NCBI GenBank assembly: GCA_903928115.1
Contig: CAIYPP010000040.1
Location: forward strand, 1 to 64,000
Source: an uncultured Planctomycetota bacterium
GTDB taxonomy: Bacteria > Planctomycetota > UBA1135 > GCA-002686595
Direction: 5' to 3'
Length of the DNA stretch: 64,000 nt
Shown: positions 1 to 10,761 of the stretch, piece by piece
Layout: the number at the start of each line of letters is the position of its first letter
How positions within the stretch are numbered: the stretch's first letter is position 1
Notes under the pieces: model-generated
Seen by the model: the letters and a program-made list of their open reading frames with translations, nothing else
Databases searched by the model: none
Told to the model about the DNA's origin: nothing
Translations under genes and position numbers: made by a program

Positions 1-2225
<2,225 letters not shown>

Positions 2226-2371
2226 AGGCCTCGCTGGGCTCGGGGGAGCGCAGGTTTTTCCGGTCCCGAGGGGCCGGGAGGCGCCCTCCGTGTCCCCGCG
2301 GCGGTGGGACTGGGTCTACAGTGGAATAGGGCGTGCGGGAGAGATCCGGCACCCGGCTCGCCCTGAACGTG

Positions 2372-4831
2372 ATGCGTTTCCTCGGCCCGACCCTCGCGCT
2401 CGTGGGGGCTGCCCTCCTCGTCGGCGGGCAGCCTTGGGCCCAGTCGCTGCCGCCGGAAGCGGTCGTGGCGCTCACGTCCGAGCAGGCCACCCTACTCGTG
2501 CGCTCGCCGCGCTGGCTCGCGCTGCGCGCTGGCGGCTTCGACACACGCGGCAACGAGCCGGAGATTCCCTCGGACCTGCGGCGGGAGCGGCGCGAGCGCG
2601 GCGGTCCGACCTGCTTCTTGGTGCAGTTCTCGCAGGCGCTCACGCCGGAGCTGCGCACGCGCGTGGAGCAGAGCGGCGCGACCCTGCTCGAGTATCTGCC
2701 GACGAACGCATTTCTCGTGCGCGGCACACCCGCGCAGCGCGCGGCGCTCGAGCGCGTCGCGGAGGTCGCGTGGAGCGGCGAGCTGCACCCCGCATGGCGA
2801 ATCGAGTCGCGGCTGCGCGACGCAGCGGCGGAACCCGCGGGCGCCGAGATCGAACACGAGCTGGTGGCGCTGGGCTTCCGCGGCGGCGCGCGCGCGGCGC
2901 TGGAGCTGGCGCTGCGTCGCAGCGGCGCGACGGTGCTCGACATCACGGAAGAACAAGACCGCTGGGTCGCGCGCGTTCGCGCGAGCGCGGCCGAGGCGCG
3001 GCGTGCAGCGCGCGAAGACGCGCTGCAGTGGATCGAATCCGCGCAGCCCGTGACGCTGCGCAACAACTCGGTCGCGTGGGTCGTGCAGACGAACCAGAAC
3101 CAGCTCATGAAGGTCTGGGATCGCGGCCTGCGCGGCGAAGGGCAGGTGATCGGGCACATCGACAGCGCGATCTCGGTGCTCAACAACTGCTGGCTGCGCG
3201 ATCCCAGCGGCGCGCCCGTTGGCCCGACGCACCGCAAGGTCGTCTACCTCTCGAGCTCCGGCGCCGACGTGCATGGCATGCACACCGCGGGCACGATCGC
3301 GGGCGATGCACAGCCGGTGACGGGCTCGACGCTCGGACGCGGCATCGCCTACCTCGCGCGGCTCGCGCACACCGATCTGCCGGTCGCGAATTACTCCGCG
3401 ACGGCGACGGTGCACGCAGGCGTCGGCGCGCGCATCCACTCGAATTCGTGGGGCGTCGACAGCGTCACGTCGTACAGCGCGCTCTGCGCGTCGATCGACG
3501 GCTTCCAGTGGGCCAACGAGGACCACCTCGCGGTGTTCTCCGTGTCCAACGGCGCCTTCGTGACGAGCCCCGAGAACGCGAAGAACGTGCTCGCGGTCGG
3601 CTCGACGGAAAACGGCGCCAACGCGGATCAGTTCTGCTTCGGCGGGCTCGGCCCGACCTCGGACGGACGCCGGCGACCGGAGGTGATGGCGCCGGGTTGC
3701 AACGTGATCTCTGCGGCACCGGGCACGTGCGCGACGGGCACGCTCAACGGCACGAGCATGGCGACCGCCGCCGTCGCGGGCGCTGCGGCACTCGCCCGCG
3801 AGTACTTCATGGACGGCTTCTATCCGAGCGGGCGCGCCAACAACGCCGACGCGTTCGTGCCGAGCGGCGCACTGCTCAAGGCCGTGCTCGTGAACTCGGG
3901 TCAGGACCTCTCGAGCGCGAGCGGGTATCCGTCGCTGCGCGAGGGCTGGGGACGGATCAACCTCGACCACGCGCTGCACTTCGTCGGCGATGCGTCGAAG
4001 CTCTTCGCGACCGAGCTGCGCCATGCCGCAGGGCTCGCCACGGGACAAGTGACGAGCTGGAACGTACACGTGCAATCGAGTGCCGTGCCGTTCGAGGTCA
4101 CGCTCGCGTTCATGGACGCGCCGGGCTCGGTCAACGCGGCCCTCGCGGTGGTGAACGACCTCGACCTCGAGGTCGTGTCCCCGTCCGGCACGCTGTACCT
4201 CGGCAACGCCTTCGTGAACGGCGTTTCGGCCGTCGGCGGCAGCGCGGATCCGCTCAACAACGTCGAGCGCGTGGTCTTCGCGGCCCCCGAGCTTGGAACG
4301 TGGACGCTGCGCGTGCGCGGAGCAAACGTGCCGCAGGGTCCGCAGGGCCTCGGGCTGTGCGCGACAGGCGACCTCTCGTTCGGCGGGACGTCGTCGCCGA
4401 CGCGCTACTGCACGACGAGCCAGACCACGAACTTCTGCGCGCCGCGGCTCGAGTGCTCCGGCGTGGCACGCGCTGGCGCAGCGAGCGGCTTCACGCTCGC
4501 CGCGGCGGAGGTCGAAGGCCAGCGTCAGGGGCTCATCTATTACGGCACGCAGGGGCGCACCTCGGTTCGCTGGACCTTCCAGAGCTCGAGCTTCTGGTGC
4601 GTGCGGCCGCCGGTGCAGCGCATGAACGCCCAGACGAGCGGCGGCACGCTCGGCGGCTGTGACGGGCTCCTGTTCGTCGATTGGAACGCTTGGGTCGCTT
4701 CGCGGCCGGACGCGCTCGGTGCGCCTTTTGGGCCGGGGGCGCTCGTGCAAGCGCAGGCGTGGTTCCGTGATCCGCTCGCGCCCGGGCAGGGGAACCTGAC
4801 GGACGCGCTCGAGTTCACGGTCCAGCCCTGA
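2372..4831 (+). CDS. secreted S8 (subtilisin-like) serine peptidase, copy 1
   Basis: The ATG at 2372 gives a clean signal peptide (MRFLGPTLALVGAALLVGG, cleavage probably after WAQS); the frame is open back to a GTG at 2333. A propeptide-like region of about 200 residues precedes the catalytic domain. Counted from 2333, the triad is Asp277 (GHIDSA), His314 (HGMHTAG) and Ser475 (NGTSMAT). A jelly-roll domain like that of KP-43-type subtilases follows (about 570-690), then a Cys-containing C-terminal domain (about 690-832, starting near RYCTTSQ and ending WFRDPLAP...LEFTVQP). That last domain recurs in four other secreted proteins of this window. It is a tandem paralogue of the next gene. Substrate unknown; a secreted or surface protease with an intact triad. 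Confidence 0.92.
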   Translation: MRFLGPTLALVGAALLVGGQPWAQSLPPEAVVALTSEQATLLVRSPRWLALRAGGFDTRGNEPEIPSDLRRERRERGGPTCFLVQFSQALTPELRTRVEQSGATLLEYLPTNAFLVRGTPAQRAALERVAEVAWSGELHPAWRIESRLRDAAAEPAGAEIEHELVALGFRGGARAALELALRRSGATVLDITEEQDRWVARVRASAAEARRAAREDALQWIESAQPVTLRNNSVAWVVQTNQNQLMKVWDRGLRGEGQVIGHIDSAISVLNNCWLRDPSGAPVGPTHRKVVYLSSSGADVHGMHTAGTIAGDAQPVTGSTLGRGIAYLARLAHTDLPVANYSATATVHAGVGARIHSNSWGVDSVTSYSALCASIDGFQWANEDHLAVFSVSNGAFVTSPENAKNVLAVGSTENGANADQFCFGGLGPTSDGRRRPEVMAPGCNVISAAPGTCATGTLNGTSMATAAVAGAAALAREYFMDGFYPSGRANNADAFVPSGALLKAVLVNSGQDLSSASGYPSLREGWGRINLDHALHFVGDASKLFATELRHAAGLATGQVTSWNVHVQSSAVPFEVTLAFMDAPGSVNAALAVVNDLDLEVVSPSGTLYLGNAFVNGVSAVGGSADPLNNVERVVFAAPELGTWTLRVRGANVPQGPQGLGLCATGDLSFGGTSSPTRYCTTSQTTNFCAPRLECSGVARAGAASGFTLAAAEVEGQRQGLIYYGTQGRTSVRWTFQSSSFWCVRPPVQRMNAQTSGGTLGGCDGLLFVDWNAWVASRPDALGAPFGPGALVQAQAWFRDPLAPGQGNLTDALEFTVQP

Positions 4832-4937
4832 GCCCATGGAAGGCATGGGGCGGGCACTGGGCCGAACATCCGGAACCCAAGTCGCGTCGTAGGGGTTAGG
4901 GTCTACGGTGCCCGCTCGCACTCGAGACGATTCCCCC

Positions 4938-7394
4938 ATGACGCGTACCCCCCGCCTTGCCGTGATTTTGGCCGCCCTCGGCCTCTCCCCCGCTTTCGCC
5001 CAAGAGCTCCCCCCGCTGCCGGAGAACCCGCAGCGCGCGTGGACCTTCGAGGAAGCCAACGGCCTCGCAGCCGAGCCGAGCTGGCTCTCGCTCGCCTATG
5101 CCGAGTTCGACACGCGACGGGGCACGCCGGAGCTGCCGCGCGATCTCTCGCTCGAAACGAACGCGGACGCGGGGTACTTCCTCGCCCAGTTCTCGGGGCC
5201 GATCACCGAGGAGCTGCGTGCGGAGCTCGCCGCGCTCGGTGCGGAGCTGCTCGACTACGTCCCCAACTACGCATTCCTCGTGCGCGGCGACGCCAAGGTG
5301 CGCGCGGCCGTTGGCGCTGTGGCGGCCCATGCGTGGACCGGCGACTTCCATCCCGCCTATCGACTGGAGCCGCGGCTGCGGCTCGCGGCGGATCTGGAGC
5401 CGCTCGCCTCACTCGCGCGTCCGCTGCTCGTCAGCGGCTTCCGAGGGGTGGACATTTCCGTGCTGCGGGAGCAGTTGGCCTCCGCGGGTGTCGACGTCGA
5501 ACAGGCTTGGGAGGAATACGGTCGTTGGTACGTGCAGGTGAGCGCGAGTCCGCTGGTCGCGCGTGCCATCGCGCGTGCGCGCGACGTGCAGTGGGTCGAG
5601 CCCGCCCCGGAGATCACGCTGCGCAACGACTCGATCGCGTGGGTCGTACAGACCAACGTGTCGGGCAACACGCGCATCTGGAGCCAAGGCTTGAACGGTC
5701 AGGGGCAGGTCATCGGCCACGTCGACGGCTTGCTCTCGACCACCTCGTGCTACTTCTCCGATCCCAGTGGCGCGGCGGTGGGGCCGACGCACCGCAAGAT
5801 CGTCTATCGCAACGGCAGCGGCAGTTCCGACAGCCACGGCACGCATACCGCGGGCACCGCGGCGGGAGATGCTCAGCCCGTCAATGGCTCGACCGCGACT
5901 CGCGGTCTCGCCTACCTTGCAAAGCTCGCGCACACCGAGCTTCCGATCACCGGCTTCAACACGACGGGAGTCGCGCACGCGAACGTCGGCGCGCGCGTGC
6001 ACACCAACTCGTGGGGCAACGACGCGACCACGACGTATGACTCGCTGTGCAATTCGATCGACACGTTCCAGTGGAACAACGAGGACAACCTCGTGCTCTT
6101 CTCGACGACGAACACGTCGACGCTGAAGAACCCTGAGAACGCGAAGAACCTCCTCGCGGTCGGCGCGACGCAGGACACGCCGAGCGTGAACTCGTTCTGC
6201 TCGGGCGGAACGGGCCCGACAGCGGATGGTCGGCGCAAGCCCGAGGTCATGACGCCGGGCTGTGGCACGGTCTCGGCGAGCACGGGTGCGTGCGGTACGA
6301 CCTCGTTCACAGGAACGAGCATGGCGTGCCCGTCGGCGACGGCGGCCGCGGCGCTCGTCCGCGAGTATTTCATGGACGGCTTCTACCCGACCGGTGCCGC
6401 CGTCCCCGCCAACGCGTTCACGCCGACCGGCGCGTTGATCAAGGCCGTGCTCGTGAACACGGCGCAGGACATGACCGGGATCACGGGCTACCCCAGCAAC
6501 CAAGAAGGCTGGGGACGACTCAACCTCGATGAGTCGCTGTCGTTCACGGGCGATGCTGCGAAGATGATCGCGGTCGATGTGCGCAAGGCGCAGGGATTGA
6601 CCACCGGCGGGACCTACGTGCGCCAGTTCCAAGTGAACGCGAGCACGACTCCGCTGGAGATCACGCTCGCGTGGCATGACGCGCCGGGCTCGACGAACGC
6701 CACGAATCCGGTCGTCAACAACCTCGATCTCACCGTGACGAGCCCCACGAGCGTCGTGTATCGCGGCAACGTCTTCACGGGCGGCTGGTCCGCAACGGGG
6801 GGCACCGCCGATCTGAAGAACAACGTCGAGCGTGTGGCGATTCAAGCGCCGACGGCGGGCACGTGGAGCTTGACGATCACGGCGACGAACGTGCCGACCC
6901 CGAATCAAGGTTTCGGGCTGTGTGTGACGGGCAACGTCACCGACGGCGGCGGCTCGAACCCCACGAGCTACTGCACAGCGGGGCTCACCTCGAGCTTCTG
7001 CATCCCGGACCTCACGGCGTCGGGCATCGCTAGCGCGACGGCCAGCTCGGGTTTCCTGCTGACGGCCCTGCAGGTCGAAGGCAACCGCCAAGGGCTCATC
7101 TTCTACGGGATCACGGGGCGGCACGCTGCGCTGTGGGCACCCGGAAGCGGCAGCTTCCTGTGCGTGAAGGCACCGGTGCAGCGCACGACAGCGCTCAACA
7201 CCGGCGGCGCGAATGACACGTGCCAAGGCACACTCTCGATCGACTGGAACGCGTATCGGTTCTCGCGTCCGAGCGCGCTCGGCAACCCGTTCACCTCGGG
7301 CCAGCTCGTGCAGGCGCAGGCGTGGTTCCGTGATCCGGCGGCGCCCGGCACCACGAACCTCTCCGACGGACTCGAGTTCACCGTGAGACCCTGA
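4938..7394 (+). CDS. secreted S8 (subtilisin-like) serine peptidase, copy 2
   Basis: A tandem duplicate of the preceding gene with the same architecture: signal peptide (MTRTPRLAVILAALG, probable cleavage after AFAQ), propeptide-like region, S8 domain, jelly-roll domain and the shared C-terminal domain from about SYCTAGLTSSF. I start at the ATG at 4938; the frame is open back to a GTG at 4908. Counted from 4908, the catalytic residues are Asp273 (GHVDGL), His310 (SHGTHTAG) and Ser471 (TGTSMAC); an Asn follows in LFSTTNTS where the oxyanion Asn is expected. Both copies have a similar GGTCTAC(A/G)GTG segment upstream (2313 and 4900), suggesting the promoter was duplicated as well. The gene ends at a strong bidirectional hairpin. 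Confidence 0.93.
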   Translation: MTRTPRLAVILAALGLSPAFAQELPPLPENPQRAWTFEEANGLAAEPSWLSLAYAEFDTRRGTPELPRDLSLETNADAGYFLAQFSGPITEELRAELAALGAELLDYVPNYAFLVRGDAKVRAAVGAVAAHAWTGDFHPAYRLEPRLRLAADLEPLASLARPLLVSGFRGVDISVLREQLASAGVDVEQAWEEYGRWYVQVSASPLVARAIARARDVQWVEPAPEITLRNDSIAWVVQTNVSGNTRIWSQGLNGQGQVIGHVDGLLSTTSCYFSDPSGAAVGPTHRKIVYRNGSGSSDSHGTHTAGTAAGDAQPVNGSTATRGLAYLAKLAHTELPITGFNTTGVAHANVGARVHTNSWGNDATTTYDSLCNSIDTFQWNNEDNLVLFSTTNTSTLKNPENAKNLLAVGATQDTPSVNSFCSGGTGPTADGRRKPEVMTPGCGTVSASTGACGTTSFTGTSMACPSATAAAALVREYFMDGFYPTGAAVPANAFTPTGALIKAVLVNTAQDMTGITGYPSNQEGWGRLNLDESLSFTGDAAKMIAVDVRKAQGLTTGGTYVRQFQVNASTTPLEITLAWHDAPGSTNATNPVVNNLDLTVTSPTSVVYRGNVFTGGWSATGGTADLKNNVERVAIQAPTAGTWSLTITATNVPTPNQGFGLCVTGNVTDGGGSNPTSYCTAGLTSSFCIPDLTASGIASATASSGFLLTALQVEGNRQGLIFYGITGRHAALWAPGSGSFLCVKAPVQRTTALNTGGANDTCQGTLSIDWNAYRFSRPSALGNPFTSGQLVQAQAWFRDPAAPGTTNLSDGLEFTVRP

Positions 7395-7415
7395 GCAGGT
7401 CCTCACGACAAGCCT

Positions 7416-7448
7416 GCGGGCGCGGTCCTCGACGAGGACCGCGCCCGC
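7416..7448. terminator. bidirectional hairpin between convergent genes
   Basis: Near-perfect inverted repeat: a 16-bp arm GCGGGCGCGGTCCTCG, one base, then its complement. It lies between the 3' ends of the peptidase gene (plus) and the TPR lipoprotein gene (minus). No long T-run on either side, so efficiency is uncertain. Confidence 0.75.
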
Positions 7449-7471
7449 TGTGCTTCGTGGAGCTCTGCGTC

Positions 7472-8959
7472 TCAGCGCGAGTTCGCGACGCGCTCGACCT
7501 GCTCCATGTACTCTTGGATGTTCTCGCGCGGCTTGATCGTCTGCGCACGGCGCAGGAGCGGCAGAGCCTCGCTGTAGCGACCGAGGCCGACGAGCAGCTG
7601 GGCATGACGCACCTTGGCGTCCGCTTCGTAGGCCTCGATCGCGGCAGCTCGCTCGAAGAGGAAGATGGCGCGGTCCGGGTCGCTCGAGCGCTGGGCGTGC
7701 TGGCCGAGGAGGATCAGCGCCTCGCCGTCGAGCGGATCGAGAGCCACGATCTCTTCGAGGATGCGCACCTCGTCGCCGCTCGCGCCTTCGGCGACCGCGA
7801 GGCGCGCGCGCAGCTTGAGCAAGTCCTTGCGCTCCGACTCCGAGAGACGCTCGGCGCGGAGACGCTGCACGTCTTCGACGAGTCGGCGCGCGTCGGCGGT
7901 GGCGCCGCGGGCCATCAGCACGCGGGCTGCGCGCACGGCTCGATCGCTCGACTGGGCCGGATTGCGCTCGAGCGCGCGCGTGTACGCAGCCACGGCGAGC
8001 TCGAACAGCTCTTCGTTGACGTAGATGTCGCCGAGCATGTTCTGACTGTCGGCCGTGCCAGCGCCCATGCGCTCGACGATCTCGTAGTTCTCCGCCGCGC
8101 GCATGCGCTGGCCGAGCCCAATGTAGGCGTTCGCCTGCAGGAGCCAGAGGTCCGCGCGATCGGGCTGATCGGCGAGCATGGTGCCGCACAGCGCTGCAGC
8201 GTCATCGAAACGGCGCTGCTTGAAGAAGCAGCGGGCGAGCCCCATCTTCCAGTCCTGCGTCGCGGGGTCGAGCAGGTTGGCCATGCGGTAGGCCGACTCA
8301 GCGGCGAGGTGGTTCTCGAGGTTCGAGTTCGCGAACCCGAGCAGACCGTAGGTGAGCGCATCGCCGCCACCGAGCTCGATCACTCGCGTGAGCGCCGTCG
8401 AGGCGCGACGGTGATCGCTCTGGCGAACATGAATCAACGCAAGGTTGCGCCACGCACGACGGAAGCGCGGAAACTTCTCCACGGCGGCGTCGTAGACCGG
8501 AATCGCCTTGTCGAGCTCTTCGCGCTGGAAGTAGATGTTCGCGAGCGTGAAGTCGATCACCGCACTCGCACCAGCGCCGCGCAGCTTCTCGATCTCGACG
8601 ATCGCGAGGTCGAGCTTCTCGGTCGAGATCAGCTCCAGCACCTTCTGCATCGACTCGCGCTCGAGCTGCGTGACCTTCGGCTCGATGTCCGTCTCGGACG
8701 CATAGCTCTCGATCAGGCGGCGACGGAACGTGGCGTCGCTCCAGAGCTCGTCCCCGGGCTTGCGCGCACTGCGCTCTTGCACGACCGGCTCGAAGACCGG
8801 CTCGCTCGCCACTGGACCGGACTCCGCGATCGGAGCCGAAGCCTCGACGAGCGCAAGCTCGAGAACGGGAGTCGACGGCGCGGGCGCAACCGCGGCGGTC
8901 GACGCGCATGACGCGGCCAGCAGGAGGATCGGGGCGCTGAGGGAGATCTTCATCGGCAT
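7472..8959 (-). CDS. TPR-repeat lipoprotein of the TonB system
   Basis: Last gene of the TonB operon. The start at 8959 (MPMKISLS...) overlaps the tonB stop as TGATG, implying translational coupling; an ATG two codons on (8953) is equally possible. The N-terminus MKISLSAPILLLAASC has a lipobox with lipidated Cys, so it is probably membrane-anchored. The body of about 450 residues consists of TPR-type helical repeats (for example an ALTYGLLGFANSNLENHLAA segment and a GEALILLGQHAQRSSDPDRA segment). In Vibrio-type TonB2 clusters a TPR protein occupies the same position after tonB2. Its role is unproven; a scaffold or energy-coupling accessory is plausible. Confidence 0.85.
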   Translation of the reverse strand: MPMKISLSAPILLLAASCASTAAVAPAPSTPVLELALVEASAPIAESGPVASEPVFEPVVQERSARKPGDELWSDATFRRRLIESYASETDIEPKVTQLERESMQKVLELISTEKLDLAIVEIEKLRGAGASAVIDFTLANIYFQREELDKAIPVYDAAVEKFPRFRRAWRNLALIHVRQSDHRRASTALTRVIELGGGDALTYGLLGFANSNLENHLAAESAYRMANLLDPATQDWKMGLARCFFKQRRFDDAAALCGTMLADQPDRADLWLLQANAYIGLGQRMRAAENYEIVERMGAGTADSQNMLGDIYVNEELFELAVAAYTRALERNPAQSSDRAVRAARVLMARGATADARRLVEDVQRLRAERLSESERKDLLKLRARLAVAEGASGDEVRILEEIVALDPLDGEALILLGQHAQRSSDPDRAIFLFERAAAIEAYEADAKVRHAQLLVGLGRYSEALPLLRRAQTIKPRENIQEYMEQVERVANSR

Positions 8960-9645
8960 CACTTCTCCGGGAAGGTGATCGGCACGCGCATGCGGAAGCG
9001 GACGGGCTGTCCCTTGCGCTTGCCGGGCTCGAACTTCCACTGCTTGACGGCGTTGAGCGCCGCCTTCTCGAACACGGGGTCGGTGGACTTCTGAACGATG
9101 GGATTTTCGACGCGCCCCTGCTGGTCGACGACGAACAGCACCGAGACGCTGCCGGGCAGCTTCTTGCGCATGTCCGCAGTCACGGTGGGGCCGGGTTGGT
9201 AGACGATGCGCGGCTGCTGATCGAGGTCCGCGAGCGAGAAAAGCGAGTCGACTTCCTCACCGCCACCGGAGCTGCCCGTCGCAGCGGCCACGTTGAGCTT
9301 GACCACGAAGTCGCCGCCGAGGCCGTCGCCTCCCATGCCAGGATTGAGCGCCAGCTCGAGCTGCGAAAGGTCGAGCGGCGGCGCCTCCTCGGTGAGCTCC
9401 GGCGGCTTCGGTTCTTCCTGTTGTTCCTCCTCCTGCTCGGGCTCTTGCTCGGGCGGAGGAGGAGGCGGCGGCACGTCCGCGGTCGCCACGGTGCGCAGCG
9501 TGGTGTCCTCGGGCGTCGTCGCGCTGATAGCTTGCAAGAACGGCAGCAGCAGGAACAACACGAGCGCAAACGCGAGCCCCACCAGCAGCACGAGGATGCC
9601 GTGGACGAGCTTGCCGAGCAGGGTCGAGGCGCGAGTGCGGCGCAC
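8959..9645 (-). CDS. tonB: energy transducer TonB
   Basis: TonB carries proton-motive energy from ExbB/ExbD to outer-membrane receptors. The 228-residue protein has one N-terminal membrane anchor (about 13-40), a Pro/Glu-rich periplasmic spacer (PPPPPPPEQEPEQEEEQQEE, about 58-90), a Gly-rich linker and a C-terminal TonB domain (from about 150: VSVLFVVDQQGRVENP, KAALNAVKQWKFEPGKRKG). It lies 10 bp after exbD and overlaps the next gene. The acidic spacer, rather than a Lys-Pro repeat, is slightly unusual. Confidence 0.93.
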   Translation of the reverse strand: MRRTRASTLLGKLVHGILVLLVGLAFALVLFLLLPFLQAISATTPEDTTLRTVATADVPPPPPPPEQEPEQEEEQQEEPKPPELTEEAPPLDLSQLELALNPGMGGDGLGGDFVVKLNVAAATGSSGGGEEVDSLFSLADLDQQPRIVYQPGPTVTADMRKKLPGSVSVLFVVDQQGRVENPIVQKSTDPVFEKAALNAVKQWKFEPGKRKGQPVRFRMRVPITFPEK

Positions 9646-9655
9646 GGTCGTGGTC

Positions 9656-10069
9656 TCAGCTCTTCGCGCGGCTCGTCGCCACGCTCACCTTCTCGGCGCC
9701 ACCGAGCTTGCACTCATCGATCACGCGCACGAGCAGGCCCGATTGCGCGTTGGTGTCGGCCTGCACGATCACAGGCACCTTTTCCTTTTGGAGCATGCGG
9801 CGCACCAGGGGCTGAACACCTGCGACGCCGATCTGACGACCGCCGTACACGATGTCACCCTTGTCGGTGATCGCGATCAGGATGCTGGTCTTCTCGAGGC
9901 GCGCGGCACTGGCAGCCTGCGGCTTGTCGACCTCGATGCCGGTCTCCTCGACGAACGTCGTGGTGACGATGAAGAAGATCAGCAGGATGAAGACGCAGTC
10001 GATCATCGGCGACATGTCGATGCCGCCTTCGCTGCCGGAGTCGTCGGAAGAGTTCTTGAAGCGTCCCAT
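9656..10069 (-). CDS. exbD: ExbD/TolR-family biopolymer transport protein
   Basis: 137 residues, the usual ExbD length. A short cytoplasmic N-terminus leads into a single membrane helix (CVFILLIFFIVTTTF) preceded by the conserved proton-path Asp at position 24 (SPMIDCVF). The periplasmic domain includes KVPVIVQADTNAQ. It pairs with the ExbB encoded 17 bp upstream to form the inner-membrane motor that drives TonB. Confidence 0.94.
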   Translation of the reverse strand: MGRFKNSSDDSGSEGGIDMSPMIDCVFILLIFFIVTTTFVEETGIEVDKPQAASAARLEKTSILIAITDKGDIVYGGRQIGVAGVQPLVRRMLQKEKVPVIVQADTNAQSGLLVRVIDECKLGGAEKVSVATSRAKS

Positions 10070-10086
10070 GGCTTGGTTTCTCGCGT

Positions 10087-10749
10087 TCAGGCCGCAGCGC
10101 CACGCTGGCGCAGCTCACGGTAGAGCGTCTGGGTGCAGATGGTCTCGAGATGCGAGACGAAGGTGCGGTAGAGGTCGTGCTGGCGCGCGAGCATCCACTG
10201 GAAGAACAGGCCCGGAAGCGCGACGACGAGACCCGCTTCGGTCGTGATGAGCGCCTCGGAAATGCCCTTGGCGATCTGCGCCATCGTTTGGTCACCGCCG
10301 GAGCCAGAAGCGAGCGCGCCGAACGTAGCGAGCATGCCCGTGACCGTTCCGAACAGGCCAAACAGCGGCGCCGTGCCGACGCAGATCTTCATCACGCGAA
10401 GATCGCGCTCGAACGGCGCAACTTCCGTGGCGTTGATGCCGCCGAACGCCGCAGCCATGTCGTCGAGCTTGCGCTCCCCGGTCACGAAGTCGAGTAGCTC
10501 GCCAATCGCACCCTTGCGCTGTGCGGGTTCGGCGACCCAAGCGCGGATCTGCTGGTCCTTCATGAACATCGCGCGCAGCAGGCCCTTCTCGAGGAGCCGC
10601 AGCTGGATGTGCATGCCGAGCCCGAAGAGCACGAGCGCATTGATGGCGATTGCGGCCATGCCCCAGCCCCCCGCGATCCAGATCGCGTAGGCTTGGTCCC
10701 AGATCGCCTGGAGGCTGCCGAGCGCCTCGATTCCGCCGATGTGCTGCAT
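10087..10749 (-). CDS. exbB: MotA/TolQ/ExbB-family proton channel protein
   Basis: 220 residues with three expected membrane segments: an N-terminal one around GGWGMAAIAINALVLFGLG, then two around GTAPLFGLFGTVTGMLATF and TTEAGLVVALPGLFFQWML. The GLFGTVTGM signature is typical of the family. It is encoded 11 bp after a larger ExbB-like protein and just before exbD. Its short form matches ExbB2 of TonB2 systems. Motor subunit for TonB energisation. Confidence 0.92.
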   Translation of the reverse strand: MQHIGGIEALGSLQAIWDQAYAIWIAGGWGMAAIAINALVLFGLGMHIQLRLLEKGLLRAMFMKDQQIRAWVAEPAQRKGAIGELLDFVTGERKLDDMAAAFGGINATEVAPFERDLRVMKICVGTAPLFGLFGTVTGMLATFGALASGSGGDQTMAQIAKGISEALITTEAGLVVALPGLFFQWMLARQHDLYRTFVSHLETICTQTLYRELRQRGAAA

Positions 10750-10761
10750 GTCGAGCTCGGC

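Noticed and set aside
2492-5059. Long minus-strand open frame opposite the two peptidase genes (855 codons)
   Set aside because: Composition is Arg/Ala/Glu-rich without domains, typical of a shadow of high-GC coding DNA; the plus strand has signal peptides and catalytic motifs.
5409-8189. 926-codon minus-strand open frame
   Set aside because: Opposes the second peptidase and runs through the terminator hairpin; it has no recognisable domain.
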